From Acidobacteriota bacterium (GTDB taxonomy: Bacteria; Acidobacteriota; Thermoanaerobaculia; Multivoradales; J023), in the NCBI GenBank assembly GCA_029263395.1, contig JAJCXO010000282.1, positions 62,001 to 126,000 on the forward strand: a stretch of DNA of 64,000 nt, read 5' to 3'. A model generated the notes under the pieces. The model was given only the letters and a program-made list of their open reading frames with translations. It was not told where the DNA came from and made no database searches. Below are positions 18,223-26,640 of this stretch, one piece after another. Numbering within the stretch: the first letter of the stretch is position 1; each line of letters starts with the position of its first letter. The translations under genes were made by a program, and so were the position numbers.

Positions 18223-19043
18223 TGGCACCTGATCCACACGATGAACAGGTCCGCTATGACCAGCTGCGCTACGAAACCAAGGGCCAAGCCGCCTGGATCG
18301 TGCTCGATCGACCGGAGAAGCGCAATGCGCTCTCCTCCACCATGATCACGCAGCTCGGCGAAGCCCTCGACCGAGCGAGCAGCGACACCGACGTCCGGGC
18401 GGTGGTCCTCACCGGCAACGGATCAGCGTTCTGTGCCGGCGCCGACCTCGACGCTGGCGATGCCATTGTCGACGATGCGGGCCATGATCACGTCCGAGGC
18501 GATAGCAGCCCCAGGAATCCGTTTGCTGAGATGTTGCAACGGTTGGAGCACCACCCCAAGCCGGTGATCGCGGCCATCAACGGGCCGGCTTTTGGTGGTG
18601 GGCTCGGCCTGGTGGCAGCCGCCGATATCGGCATCGCCGCTAGCGCCGCCAGCTTCAGTTTCAGCGAGGTCCGTCTCGGACTTATCCCGGCCATGATCTC
18701 GGTGGTTGTCTTGCCGCGGATCGGGACCCATCATGCTCGCCGGCTGTTCCTCACCGGCCGGCGCTTTTCTGCTGAAGAAGCGGTCAACGTCGAGCTGATC
18801 CATCGGGTGGTCTCCCCGGAGAAACTCGAAGCCGCGGTGGCGGATGAGGTTGCCGACATCGCTAGGGGAGGCCCGGTGGCCGTCACCGAGGCCAAACGAC
18901 TGATTCAGGAGATCCCGACGCTGCCGCGTGCCGTGGCCTTCGAACGTGCCGCGGGTTGGCTTGCCGAGCGCATGGGCTCTGACGAGGGCCGTGAAGGTAT
19001 GGCCGCCTTTGTCGAGAAGCGTCGCCCCAGTTGGCGCAAGTAG
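18222..19043 (+). CDS. Enoyl-CoA hydratase/isomerase family protein
   Basis: This 273-residue crotonase-fold protein has the substrate-binding AFCAGADLDAG near 68 and the oxyanion loop INGPAFGGGLGLVAAADI near 118, followed by FSEVRLGLIPA. The ATG overlaps the preceding stop (TGATG) and has GGAGG 7 bases upstream. By its neighbours it should hydrate the unsaturated product of the carboxylase, for instance 3-methylglutaconyl-CoA or isohexenylglutaconyl-CoA. Sequence alone does not choose between the two. Confidence 0.92.
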   Translation: MAPDPHDEQVRYDQLRYETKGQAAWIVLDRPEKRNALSSTMITQLGEALDRASSDTDVRAVVLTGNGSAFCAGADLDAGDAIVDDAGHDHVRGDSSPRNPFAEMLQRLEHHPKPVIAAINGPAFGGGLGLVAAADIGIAASAASFSFSEVRLGLIPAMISVVVLPRIGTHHARRLFLTGRRFSAEEAVNVELIHRVVSPEKLEAAVADEVADIARGGPVAVTEAKRLIQEIPTLPRAVAFERAAGWLAERMGSDEGREGMAAFVEKRRPSWRK

Positions 19044-19058
19044 AACGAGCCATTCGGT

Positions 19059-20822
19059 ATGAGCGCATCAAGAGCTGACATCCTCCGCATCGCCAATTGC
19101 AGCGGCTTTTACGGTGATCGTCTCTCGGCAGCCCGTGAGATGGTCGAAGGCGGGCCAATCGACGTTTTGACCGGTGACTACCTCGCCGAGCTGACCCTCA
19201 TGATCCTGGATCGGGATCGCCAAGCCGATCCGACGACGGGCTACGCCAAAACCTTCCCGCTGCAACTGCGGCAAATTGCGGCAACCTGCCTGGAGCGCGG
19301 CATCAAAATAGTCGTCAACGCCGGCGGACTCAACCCAGCGGGTTGTGCCGACGCCTGCCGCGCCGTCTACAGACAGCTAGGCCTCGACGCCCGGGTTGCC
19401 CACATCGAAGGGGACGATCTACTCCCCAAGCTTGCGGACCTCCAAGCTGCCGGGGAACCCCTCAACCACCTCGATCAAGGCATCCCACTAGAAACCCTCG
19501 AAGTCCCGGTGCTCAGCGCCAACGCCTACCTGGGCAGTTGGGGTATCGCCAAGGCCCTCGAGCTTGGTGCCGACCTGGTGATCTGCCCAAGGGTGACGGA
19601 TGCCTCGCTTGTAGTGGGTCCTGCCGCTTGGCGTTTCGGCTGGCAGCGCGACGATTGGGACCGCCTGGCCTCGGCGGTGGTTGCCGGTCACATCCTGGAA
19701 TGCGGCCCCCAGACGACCGGCGGTAACTACGCATCGTTTCGCGACGTCGAAGGACTCCACCATCCCGGCTTCCCGATCGCCGAAATCGCCCCTGACGGCA
19801 GCTTCACGGTGACCAAACATCAGGGCACCGGTGGCGAAGTCTCCGTCGGCACTGTTACCGCCCAGCTGCTCTACGAGATTGGCGCACCGCGGTACCAAAA
19901 CCCTGATGTCACCGCTCGTTTCGACACCATCCGGCTCACACAGACCGGCCCAGATCGCCTGTTGGTCAACGGCGTCCAGGGTGAGCCCCCACCGCCCACC
20001 ACCAAAGTCTGCCTCAACTATCGCGGCGGCTTCAAAAACAGCATCACCTTCCTGCTCACCGGCCTCGATATCGAAGCCAAAGCCAAGCTGGCCGAAGAGA
20101 CCCTGTGGGCCAGTCTCGGCGGGCGGGAGCAGTTCGCCGAGACCCACGTCAGCCTGCATCGAACCGATGACTCCGCAGCCACCGTCGAAAGCTCGTTCTC
20201 GTTCCTGACCGTGTCGGTCAAGGACCCCAACCCCAAGAACGTTGGTCGACGCTTCACCAGCGCTGCCGTCGAAATGGCCCTGGCCAACTATCCCGGCTTC
20301 AACCTCACCGCCCCACCCGGCAAAGAACGCCCGTTCGGCGTCTACTGGCCAGCCCTCGTCGCTAGTGACGCGGTCGAGCATCGTGTCGTCTTCGAAGGGC
20401 AAACCGTCGACATTCCGCATACCGCGGGCGCCGAGCCACCCGACGCCTCCGTCGGCGCGCCCGAGCCACCCTCCGTCGACTCCGAGGCGGATACCGAGTT
20501 GACCCCACTCGGCAAGATCTGCGGCGCCCGCTCCGGCGACAAAGGCGGCAACGCCAACCTCGGCGTGTGGACCGAGTCCGACGCCGCGTTCGAGTGGCTG
20601 CATGGCTACCTGACAGTCGATCGGCTAAGTGAGCTGATTCCCGAAGCCCGAGGTCTGGAGATCGACCGTTATCCGCTACCTAATCTACGCGCCGTCAACT
20701 TCGTCCTCCGAGGCTTCCTCGGCGACGGCGTGGCCGCATCCCTGGCGACCGATGCCCAAGCCAAGGGGCTCGGGGAGTTCTTACGGGCACGGACGGTTCG
20801 GATTCCGACGTTGTTGCTCTGA
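19059..20822 (+). CDS. Acyclic terpene utilisation AtuA-family protein
   Basis: The 587-residue protein matches the AtuA family (DUF1446): RIANCSGFYGDRLSAAREMV at the start, VLTGDYLAELTLMIL near 36, VVNAGGLNPAGCADA near 88, and VICPRVTDASLVVGPAAWRF near 172. After a Pro/Glu-rich linker near 455 comes the small C-terminal AtuA-like domain starting ICGARSGDKGGNANLGVW. Fusion of both parts is common. The family is tied to citronellol/geraniol and leucine-type branched acyl-CoA catabolism, but its reaction is not settled. It follows the hydratase gene by 15 bases. Confidence 0.9.
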   Translation: MSASRADILRIANCSGFYGDRLSAAREMVEGGPIDVLTGDYLAELTLMILDRDRQADPTTGYAKTFPLQLRQIAATCLERGIKIVVNAGGLNPAGCADACRAVYRQLGLDARVAHIEGDDLLPKLADLQAAGEPLNHLDQGIPLETLEVPVLSANAYLGSWGIAKALELGADLVICPRVTDASLVVGPAAWRFGWQRDDWDRLASAVVAGHILECGPQTTGGNYASFRDVEGLHHPGFPIAEIAPDGSFTVTKHQGTGGEVSVGTVTAQLLYEIGAPRYQNPDVTARFDTIRLTQTGPDRLLVNGVQGEPPPPTTKVCLNYRGGFKNSITFLLTGLDIEAKAKLAEETLWASLGGREQFAETHVSLHRTDDSAATVESSFSFLTVSVKDPNPKNVGRRFTSAAVEMALANYPGFNLTAPPGKERPFGVYWPALVASDAVEHRVVFEGQTVDIPHTAGAEPPDASVGAPEPPSVDSEADTELTPLGKICGARSGDKGGNANLGVWTESDAAFEWLHGYLTVDRLSELIPEARGLEIDRYPLPNLRAVNFVLRGFLGDGVAASLATDAQAKGLGEFLRARTVRIPTLLL

Positions 20823-20851
20823 TCTCATCAGCGGACTTAGACCAAGGTGCT

Positions 20852-20866
20852 GGCCCCTCCGGGGCC
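20852..20866. terminator. Possible hairpin terminator of the carboxylase operon
   Basis: GGCCCC-TCC-GGGGCC lies 30 bases after the AtuA-like stop codon, in the convergent gap before the PIN toxin. The stem is strong but no T-run follows, so Rho-independent termination is uncertain. Confidence 0.35.
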
Positions 20867-20914
20867 GCGGAAGCTGGTCAAACCCAACTCGGTTATCTCA
20901 GCTACTGGAGACTC

Positions 20915-21292
20915 TTACCAGGCAGCACCGTCAAAGTTTTTGTGGATTCTGCGGTCGTTTGTAATCAAAGGTGCCCGATGCAAAGCCGCAGTGGCCACCA
21001 GCATTCTATCGAACGGATCTCTTGTCCACGTAAGACCCACAGCTTCAGCGATGACTGCCGCCATTGAGTCTTCAGACTGGGCAATACCAAGATTGCTCGC
21101 CAAGTCTCCGAGAACTTCGTCTGGTTTCGCCGTAAGACGGCCAATCTCATTCAAGAAGGCAAGCTCTAAACGAACGACCGGAGACACAAAGAGTGCAGCG
21201 TGTTCGAGCAGATCGATCGCGGCAGACCCAAAGACCTCCGTTTCCCCTTCTCCCAGCGCAACAGCAGCATGGGTATCGAGAAAAGCCTTCAC
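20915..21292 (-). CDS. PIN-domain toxin
   Basis: The 125-residue protein starts KAFLDTHAAVALGEG, has Glu in SPVVRLELAFLNEIG, and ends with RDPFDRMLVATAALHRAPLI and a final ITNDRRIH, the VapC pattern of the subgroup with LDTHA. It begins with GTG, which overlaps the antitoxin stop (GTGA). No other start fits this spacing. Confidence 0.88.
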   Translation of the reverse strand: MKAFLDTHAAVALGEGETEVFGSAAIDLLEHAALFVSPVVRLELAFLNEIGRLTAKPDEVLGDLASNLGIAQSEDSMAAVIAEAVGLTWTRDPFDRMLVATAALHRAPLITNDRRIHKNFDGAAW

Positions 21293-21522
21293 GAACCTGG
21301 TTCCCAGGCATGCTCCCAGGAGGTTTCAACCAACTCTTCGAAGCTACAGGTTGTGATCTTTCGCCGCGGTAGTTCGTCGAGTCGGCGGCGTTTCGCTTCC
21401 GCAGGAACAATGAGCAACTTACGACCTTTGCGAACGACTTCCTGTGCACGCCCAGAATCGAGAACCTCATCTAGGATCCGGTAGACATTGCTGCGTAACT
21501 CGGTGGCGGTGACGGTACTCAT
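21289..21522 (-). CDS. Phd/YefM-type antitoxin
   Basis: The 77-residue protein begins STVTATELRSNVYRILDEVL and continues VVRKGRKLLIVPAEAKRRR, the Phd/YefM fold with its typical basic strand. It precedes and overlaps the PIN toxin. A pair of 20-bp-spaced direct repeats upstream is the likely operator. Confidence 0.85.
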   Translation of the reverse strand: MSTVTATELRSNVYRILDEVLDSGRAQEVVRKGRKLLIVPAEAKRRRLDELPRRKITTCSFEELVETSWEHAWEPGS

Positions 21523-21535
21523 GATCAGATCTCCT

Positions 21536-21584
21536 ATCTAGACGGTCAACGTACGCTTCTATATTAACACGTACGCATCTAGAC
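21536..21584. promoter_or_regulatory. Direct-repeat operator upstream of the antitoxin
   Basis: ACGTACGC(T/A)TCTA occurs at 21549-21561 and again at 21569-21581, exactly 20 bases apart, so both sites face the same side of the helix after two turns. ATCTAGAC occurs at both ends of the block. The block begins 14 bases before the antitoxin start codon and contains an AT-rich core (TATATTAA), consistent with an autoregulated promoter. Confidence 0.55.
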
Positions 21585-21669
21585 TTCACCTGCTTCGAAA
21601 TGTGACCCCATCGCGAAAGATAGAATGCAGGCAACGAATCTAAAGCTGAGCTGATCTAGGGAGTTTCCG

Positions 21670-22968
21670 ATGGGCGATTACAATCTTTCCGGCCTCTCCA
21701 CCCGGTCCTTCGAGAAGCTGATTCAAGCCCTCGCGGTGAAAAACCTCGGTGCGGGCACCGTGGTGTTCGGTGACGGCCCGGACGGTGGTCGGGAGGCGAC
21801 GTTCGAAGGCTGTATGGACTATCCCTCGAAGGCTGAGCCCTGGGATGGATATTGCGTCATCCAAGCAAAGTTCCGCCAACGTCCAGAAGGTACGGGTAAA
21901 GACGGCAAGTGGGCGCTCGAGCAACTCGAGCAGGAGCTGAAGGACTACGCCGACCGCAAGAAAAGTCGCCGGTCACCGGAGTACTACATCTTCGCTGTCA
22001 ACGCAGTGCTTTCGCCTGCCCGGGACAAGGGAGCCAAAGACAAGGCCGCAGCCCTCTTCCGCAAGTACAAAAAGACCGTACCCATCCGGGACTGGCGCAT
22101 CTGGGATCGCGACCAGATCGGTACCTTCCTCGACGATGCGGCCGACATCCGTCGCGCCTACGCGGCATGGACTACACCAGGAGACGTCCTCGCCGCGGTG
22201 ATCGACGGGCTGCAACCCGAGCGACCCGATTTCCAGGAGGTGATGGCGAGCTTCCTCGCCCGCGACCTGCTGCGAGATCGCTACGCGAATCTAGCGTCCC
22301 CCAAAGTGGCTGCATCCAGAAATTTCCTACGGCTGTTCCAAAGAATCGGTAGCGCAGATATCGGCCAACTTGGCCCAATCGCACGATGGGCTCAGGACGA
22401 TGAAAACTGGCTCGTAGTTCTAGATGCCATCGGCAGAACCTTACCCCTTTTCTACAATCGTATTGCCGGAGAGTCGCTTTTACTAGAATTGGTTTCCAGC
22501 CTGTCCCTAAAGCACCCTGACAAACCAGGGCTGCTTCCCATCCTGATAGGAACCTTGCTTGCCCAACAAAATCGTCGAACAGTACCTCTCCCTGCAGCTC
22601 GCTTTGAAGACTTTGTCGCACCACCTGTGCAACGCGCTGCCCTGCTTCTAGAACTCGCGAACGGGAATATGACACTTGCACGAGCCACTGAATTGGCCGC
22701 TGCGACATTGCAGGAATCCGACTTGGACAGTAGCTTAATGGCCAACGCGATCCAAATCCTTGAAGGCTTTGAACACTTCGACAAAGCCTCGGAACATTAC
22801 TTACTGGAGCTTGCCGAACTCCTAAAAGAAAGGCAAGATTGGACCGGAATGCGGGCAATCCTCAACACACTCGAAAACTACTTCGGTCGTCGGACGAGTG
22901 GCCTGAATGACAACGACACGTGGCAGAGGCTCGCTCTACCCAAGGGCCTATTGGCAACAACTCCGTAG
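21670..22968 (+). CDS. Mrr-like nuclease domain protein lacking the usual NTPase
   Basis: Residues 1-195 of 432 resemble the restriction-endonuclease-like N-terminal domain found on large STAND/NACHT defence proteins: STRSFEKLIQALAVKNLGAG, then GPDGGREATFEG and YCVIQAKFRQ supply the Asp/Glu...Gln-X-Lys nuclease motif. In those relatives a NACHT ATPase follows the segment AAWTTPGDVL. Here no Walker A or B motif is present. After DLLRDRYANL the protein passes into a helical region with lower GC codon use that ends in TPR-like helices. It may be an internally deleted defence gene or a short stand-alone form. Confidence 0.6.
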   Translation: MGDYNLSGLSTRSFEKLIQALAVKNLGAGTVVFGDGPDGGREATFEGCMDYPSKAEPWDGYCVIQAKFRQRPEGTGKDGKWALEQLEQELKDYADRKKSRRSPEYYIFAVNAVLSPARDKGAKDKAAALFRKYKKTVPIRDWRIWDRDQIGTFLDDAADIRRAYAAWTTPGDVLAAVIDGLQPERPDFQEVMASFLARDLLRDRYANLASPKVAASRNFLRLFQRIGSADIGQLGPIARWAQDDENWLVVLDAIGRTLPLFYNRIAGESLLLELVSSLSLKHPDKPGLLPILIGTLLAQQNRRTVPLPAARFEDFVAPPVQRAALLLELANGNMTLARATELAAATLQESDLDSSLMANAIQILEGFEHFDKASEHYLLELAELLKERQDWTGMRAILNTLENYFGRRTSGLNDNDTWQRLALPKGLLATTP

Positions 22969-23002
22969 CCCCAGTCGACGATGCAGTCTGGAATCACCAA
23001 CC

Positions 23003-23491
23003 TCAAAACTCAATATCCAACGCCTCTCCCGTATCCAGATAATGCTGCAGCATCCGCTCCGCCGCCGCCACCATGGCGGTGAAGTCCTCTTGACGCAACT
23101 CGGCGACATGCTGATCCCCAGCCTCGTCGAGCGCAGTGATCTCCTGCTGCCACAGTAAACGGCTCGATCCGTCACCGGCGGCACCGACACGGATGTCGTA
23201 GCGAATGGCCCGCAGTGCATTCACACGGACGAAGCCGACGCGACGCGAGGGCTCGTAGTGGGTCATCACCCAGATGTCCGTGCCGTCCTCGGCATTACCC
23301 GTCCGGAAGATGCAGCCTTCCTCGGCGATGCCGGACTTGGTGTAGATGATTTCGGCTTTCCACGGCAGGATCCAATCGTGCTCACGGACGGGGCAGAGCA
23401 GCGGGAAAATCGCCTCGGGCTCGGCTTGAATGTGCTGGACGGCGTTGAATCGAACACGGCGACGGTCGGTTTTGGGCTCGGTTGAGGTCAT
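23003..23491 (-). CDS. SRPBCC (START-like) fold protein
   Basis: The 162-residue protein has the SRPBCC pattern: FNAVQHIQAEPEAIFPLLCP as first strand and helix, WKAEIIYTKSGIAEEGCIFR and DIWVMTHYEPSRRVGFVRV as middle strands, and a long C-terminal helix. Such proteins bind hydrophobic ligands or act as cyclases/transport proteins. I chose the ATG at 23491, with AAGGAG upstream, rather than a longer frame. No partner in the neighbourhood indicates its ligand. Confidence 0.78.
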   Translation of the reverse strand: MTSTEPKTDRRRVRFNAVQHIQAEPEAIFPLLCPVREHDWILPWKAEIIYTKSGIAEEGCIFRTGNAEDGTDIWVMTHYEPSRRVGFVRVNALRAIRYDIRVGAAGDGSSRLLWQQEITALDEAGDQHVAELRQEDFTAMVAAAERMLQHYLDTGEALDIEF

Positions 23492-23632
23492 GTCTCTCTC
23501 CTTCTCGGTTGAGGTGAGAGAAGACCCTAAAGTGTGAAGCCATAGACGGGTCAAGGGTTTTCTGTACGGGGTGACACGCGGAGGAGCGGCTCGCAAAGGC
23601 CGTGACACGTTTTTCGGGTATAATGTTTCGCC

Positions 23633-24376
23633 ATGGCGAAGAAAGGCAAGAAACAGAAGACCGCTAGCATCCGCCACGACGTTGAGCGCGCTGGCGCGTT
23701 GTGCGTGGCGTTCGTCAATACGACGGCAACGGGACGCGACAATCGACGGCTCGAGCCACTGGTTCAACCGGCCACCCGGATCGAGACTTACCAAGGTTTG
23801 GTGACCTGGCTGCAACAGGCCGGGAAGCTGGGGATCACTGAGTGCGAGAGGCTACGCCGCACGGCGACAGAGCGGCCAGCCGAAGCCACTACGGTGTTGG
23901 AGCGTGCGCTGGATCTGCGCGCCACCATGACGCGCATCTTCTCCAGCCTGGCGAAACGGCAGGCGCCGTCGAGGCAAGACCTAGACACCCTCAACAACAC
24001 CTTGCCCATGCCACAAATCGCCCAGAAGGCGGGAGGATTCCGCCTGCACTGGGGAGAGGACTCGGAGGCGCTCGATCGGGTGCTGTGGCTGCTGGCTGAG
24101 TCGGCGATGGAGCTGCTGACCTCTGAACAACACCAGCGCCTCCGCCAATGCGCGACCGAGGGATGCTGCCGACTGTTCGTCTACGCGCATTCACAACGCA
24201 TGTGGTGCGACGACAAGACCTGCGGCAACCGCTCCCGAGCACGGCGCAACGACCGGCGGAACAGAAAAATGTTCGAAGAGAGCAGGCAGAAGAGGGAAGC
24301 CGAGCGTTGGCGGCGCTCCGAGAAGACGCCAGAAGCTCCAGCGGACGCCCAAGACGGCGGTAGGCTCGAAGCCTGA
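23633..24376 (+). CDS. CGNR zinc-finger (ABATE-type) regulator
   Basis: The 247-residue protein has a helical N-terminal ligand-binding part and a C-terminal CGNR zinc finger: CATEGCCRLFVYAH near 173, then RMWCDDKTCGNRSRARR near 190, giving Cys residues for zinc and a basic helix for DNA contact. Such proteins are putative stress-responsive transcription regulators. The C-terminal 45 residues are charged and probably disordered. It is divergent from the SRPBCC gene (141-base gap), which it may regulate. Confidence 0.82.
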   Translation: MAKKGKKQKTASIRHDVERAGALCVAFVNTTATGRDNRRLEPLVQPATRIETYQGLVTWLQQAGKLGITECERLRRTATERPAEATTVLERALDLRATMTRIFSSLAKRQAPSRQDLDTLNNTLPMPQIAQKAGGFRLHWGEDSEALDRVLWLLAESAMELLTSEQHQRLRQCATEGCCRLFVYAHSQRMWCDDKTCGNRSRARRNDRRNRKMFEESRQKREAERWRRSEKTPEAPADAQDGGRLEA

Positions 24377-24465
24377 CACGGCAGGAGCCGAGACGGGGGC
24401 CCACAGCGGGTCGGGATCCGCTGCATCAACCACTTTCGCGGCGGTTAGGCCGCTGACCGGCAGAC

Positions 24466-24672
24466 ATCTAACGGGTTTGTTCTGCATCAACCCGTTAGAT
24501 GCGGATGTAGGTAACGGCTTTTCATGACAAAAACCCGTTAGACGTGAATGCAAGTAACGGGTTTTGACGACAAAAACCCATTAGATCACTCTATATCTAA
24601 CGGGTTTTTCCCAATGAAATGCGTTAGATCCCTCCACATCTAACGCATTTTCGGATCGAAAAACCGTTAGAT
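24466..24672. repeat. Tandem array of five hairpin units with about 44-base period
   Basis: Five units begin near 24466, 24510, 24554, 24594 and 24637. Each has a left arm like ATCTAACGGGTTTT, a 6-10 base spacer, and a right arm like AAAACCCGTTAGAT. Every right arm can also pair with the next left arm. The fourth right arm (AAATGCGTTAGAT) and fifth left arm (ATCTAACGCATTT) have both changed and remain perfectly complementary over 13 bp. The array fills the convergent gap between the CGNR gene and the LytTR gene (24377-24750). The rest of that gap shows nothing I recognise. It is not a CRISPR: spacers are too short and the repeats are palindromic. Confidence 0.85.
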
Positions 24673-24750
24673 GCAGCCGCGCCGGAGAGGTCTTCGAGCC
24701 GTCGCCTGGAAGGACGGCGAGACAACAAACCGCTAGTGCCGAGTCGATCC

Positions 24751-25647
24751 TCAGGAGGATTCGGTTCGATACTCAGCCGGGCTGCCAAAGGCGTCCATAA
24801 CTTCACGAGCGCGACGCCGGCTGACCGGCACAACATCACCGGTGGAGAGCTCGCAGGCCCAACCCGAGCCGCGGCGCAGCAGCCGTCGAACGTGGTTGCG
24901 AGCGACCCAATGTGAGCGGTGCACCCGCAGCCCCGGTACCCGGCCCTCGAGCTCGTTCACCGCGTCCTTGAGGTTGTAGAGCACCAGGGCCTTACCCCGC
25001 GGTGTATAAGCGCGCAGGTAATGCAGCTCTGAGGTGAGACACACGATGTCATCGCCAAGAGCCACGGGCAGTGCAGCGAAGAAATCCAACAGGGGCTCGG
25101 ATGCTGGCTCGGTTGGCGGCTCGGATCCTGGCTCGGCTAGCGGCGCGGGATCGAGCCGTGGCTCTGCCGTCGCCTGGACCTTGGCTCGGAAATCCAGTTG
25201 TAGGAGCCAGGGTAGCTGCAACACGATCCACGTAACCGTCACCGACGGCGCCAACTCGCTGGCCTCGGCGAGGATCGCTCCGAAAATGCCGTAGCGAGTC
25301 CACCCCTCGATCCCCTTGCCGTCGAAGTCCTCTGGCTGACCAAACAAGCTTTCGAGACCCAGGGCCAAGGGGGCAAAAAGCAGCGACCCCAACAAGCCGG
25401 CCGCAGCCACGGCCAACCACGGCCGACGGCGTAACACTCTGATGCGGTCGACCCACGGTTGTACCCAAGCCAGGGCAGCGAGGGTGCCGGCTGCGTGGAC
25501 CAGCCAGAACGCCAGCCGTGCTGGCAATCCCAAACCGGCCGACGGCGACGGATCGAGCACCGCAAACACCACGGCTACGACCACTCCGGCCGCCACCAGG
25601 TATCGCCCAAAATCTAGCGACGCCGACGATCCTGTCGTCCATTCCAT
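24751..25647 (-). CDS. Membrane-bound LytTR-type transcription regulator
   Basis: The 298-residue protein has four hydrophobic segments in residues 14-165, a Pro/Glu/Ser-rich linker (about 170-200), and a C-terminal LytTR DNA-binding domain: LGDDIVCLTSELHYLRAYT, then GLRVHRSHWVARNHVRRLL and a last STGDVVPVSRRRAREV. There is no receiver domain, so the membrane part probably senses the signal. It is divergent from the outer membrane protein gene at 25820 (172-base gap), a likely target. Confidence 0.85.
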   Translation of the reverse strand: MEWTTGSSASLDFGRYLVAAGVVVAVVFAVLDPSPSAGLGLPARLAFWLVHAAGTLAALAWVQPWVDRIRVLRRRPWLAVAAAGLLGSLLFAPLALGLESLFGQPEDFDGKGIEGWTRYGIFGAILAEASELAPSVTVTWIVLQLPWLLQLDFRAKVQATAEPRLDPAPLAEPGSEPPTEPASEPLLDFFAALPVALGDDIVCLTSELHYLRAYTPRGKALVLYNLKDAVNELEGRVPGLRVHRSHWVARNHVRRLLRRGSGWACELSTGDVVPVSRRRAREVMDAFGSPAEYRTESS

Positions 25648-25819
25648 TACGCAATTCTCTCAGATCTGGCGCAGTCCTACCGTTCGTGCATCAACGGTGC
25701 CGTTGGTGCAAAGGCCGCATCGGGCAGCCGCGGAAGCCCGAAGATCCTCGCGACACCCGACGCTGAGCGGCCTCATTGTCACGCAGCGCTCTCAACGAAC
25801 GAAACGACAGGAGAACACG

Positions 25820-26533
25820 ATGATTCGCTCAAAGACCGTGACTTCCCCGAAAACAATTCTTTCCCCCTCGAAGACGACAGCTCCCCCGCACATGACCCTC
25901 ACCGCGGCATTCCTCGTCACTCTGTTGGTGATCTTCACCGGTCCTGTGGACGCCGCCGCCGAGCCCTATTTCAAGCTGATCGCCGGAGTGGGTAGCCTCG
26001 ACGATGGCGGCAGTCTCTCCATCGAAGATCCAGACTTCGCTCCGGGTGACGCCGACGCCGACTACGGCTCCGGCTTCGCTGGCGGGTTCGCTTTCGGCGC
26101 CGACTTCGACCAACTGACCTTCGAGCTCGACTATCTCTACCGCTCGAACGAGTTCGATCGCGTCACCTTCGCCGACGGTCGCACGGTGCAAGAGGGCAAC
26201 TACGCCTCAGTGACCATCGGCGCCAACGCCTACTATCGTTTCCGGCCACAGGCCGCTTGGCAACCCTACCTCGGCGCCGGTCTGGCCTGGGTCCAAGAGG
26301 TCGACGTGGACTTCGAGGAGAACGGCGTCGAAACCTCCTTCGAGACCGACGAATTCGGTTGGCAGCTCGCTGCCGGTGTGCGCTTGACCAGCAGCAAGCG
26401 CTGGTTGGTCGACGCCCAGGTCCGCTGGCTCAACACCTCGGACATTACGATGGAGGCCGAAGATGGCGTCGGCACGGTGACGGCTGACTACAGTCCCCTC
26501 AACCTGCTGGTCGCGGTCGGCTGGCGCTGGTAA
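25820..26533 (+). CDS. Outer membrane beta-barrel protein (OmpA/porin-like)
   Basis: The 237-residue protein has a long signal region (hydrophobic core LTAAFLVTLLVIFTGPVDA near 27-45) and a barrel of alternating strands such as YFKLIAGVGSL, FELDYLYRSNEF, YASVTIGANAYYRF, PYLGAGLAWVQEV and WQLAAGVRL, ending in the aromatic NLLVAVGWRW that signals outer membrane insertion. I chose the ATG at 25820, with AGGAG 8 bases upstream. Acidic loops dominate the extracellular side. Its function is probably structural or a small pore. Confidence 0.85.
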   Translation: MIRSKTVTSPKTILSPSKTTAPPHMTLTAAFLVTLLVIFTGPVDAAAEPYFKLIAGVGSLDDGGSLSIEDPDFAPGDADADYGSGFAGGFAFGADFDQLTFELDYLYRSNEFDRVTFADGRTVQEGNYASVTIGANAYYRFRPQAAWQPYLGAGLAWVQEVDVDFEENGVETSFETDEFGWQLAAGVRLTSSKRWLVDAQVRWLNTSDITMEAEDGVGTVTADYSPLNLLVAVGWRW

Positions 26534-26640
26534 GCCTATTCAGACTCGGCGCACTCGAGGTTGCTCCTGAAGACCGCTGTCGACGGGTGTTCCTGGGCTT
26601 CGGCCTTGGACACCGCCAGCACGAAGTAAAGCCGTGTGCG

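Noticed and set aside
19488-20603. Long open frame antisense to the AtuA-like gene
   Set aside because: It is a GC-rich shadow: no ribosome site, no recognisable motif, and the sense strand has an obvious family match over the full length.
24466-24672. CRISPR array
   Set aside because: Units are palindromic, the intervening stretches are only 6-10 bases, and no cas genes are present.
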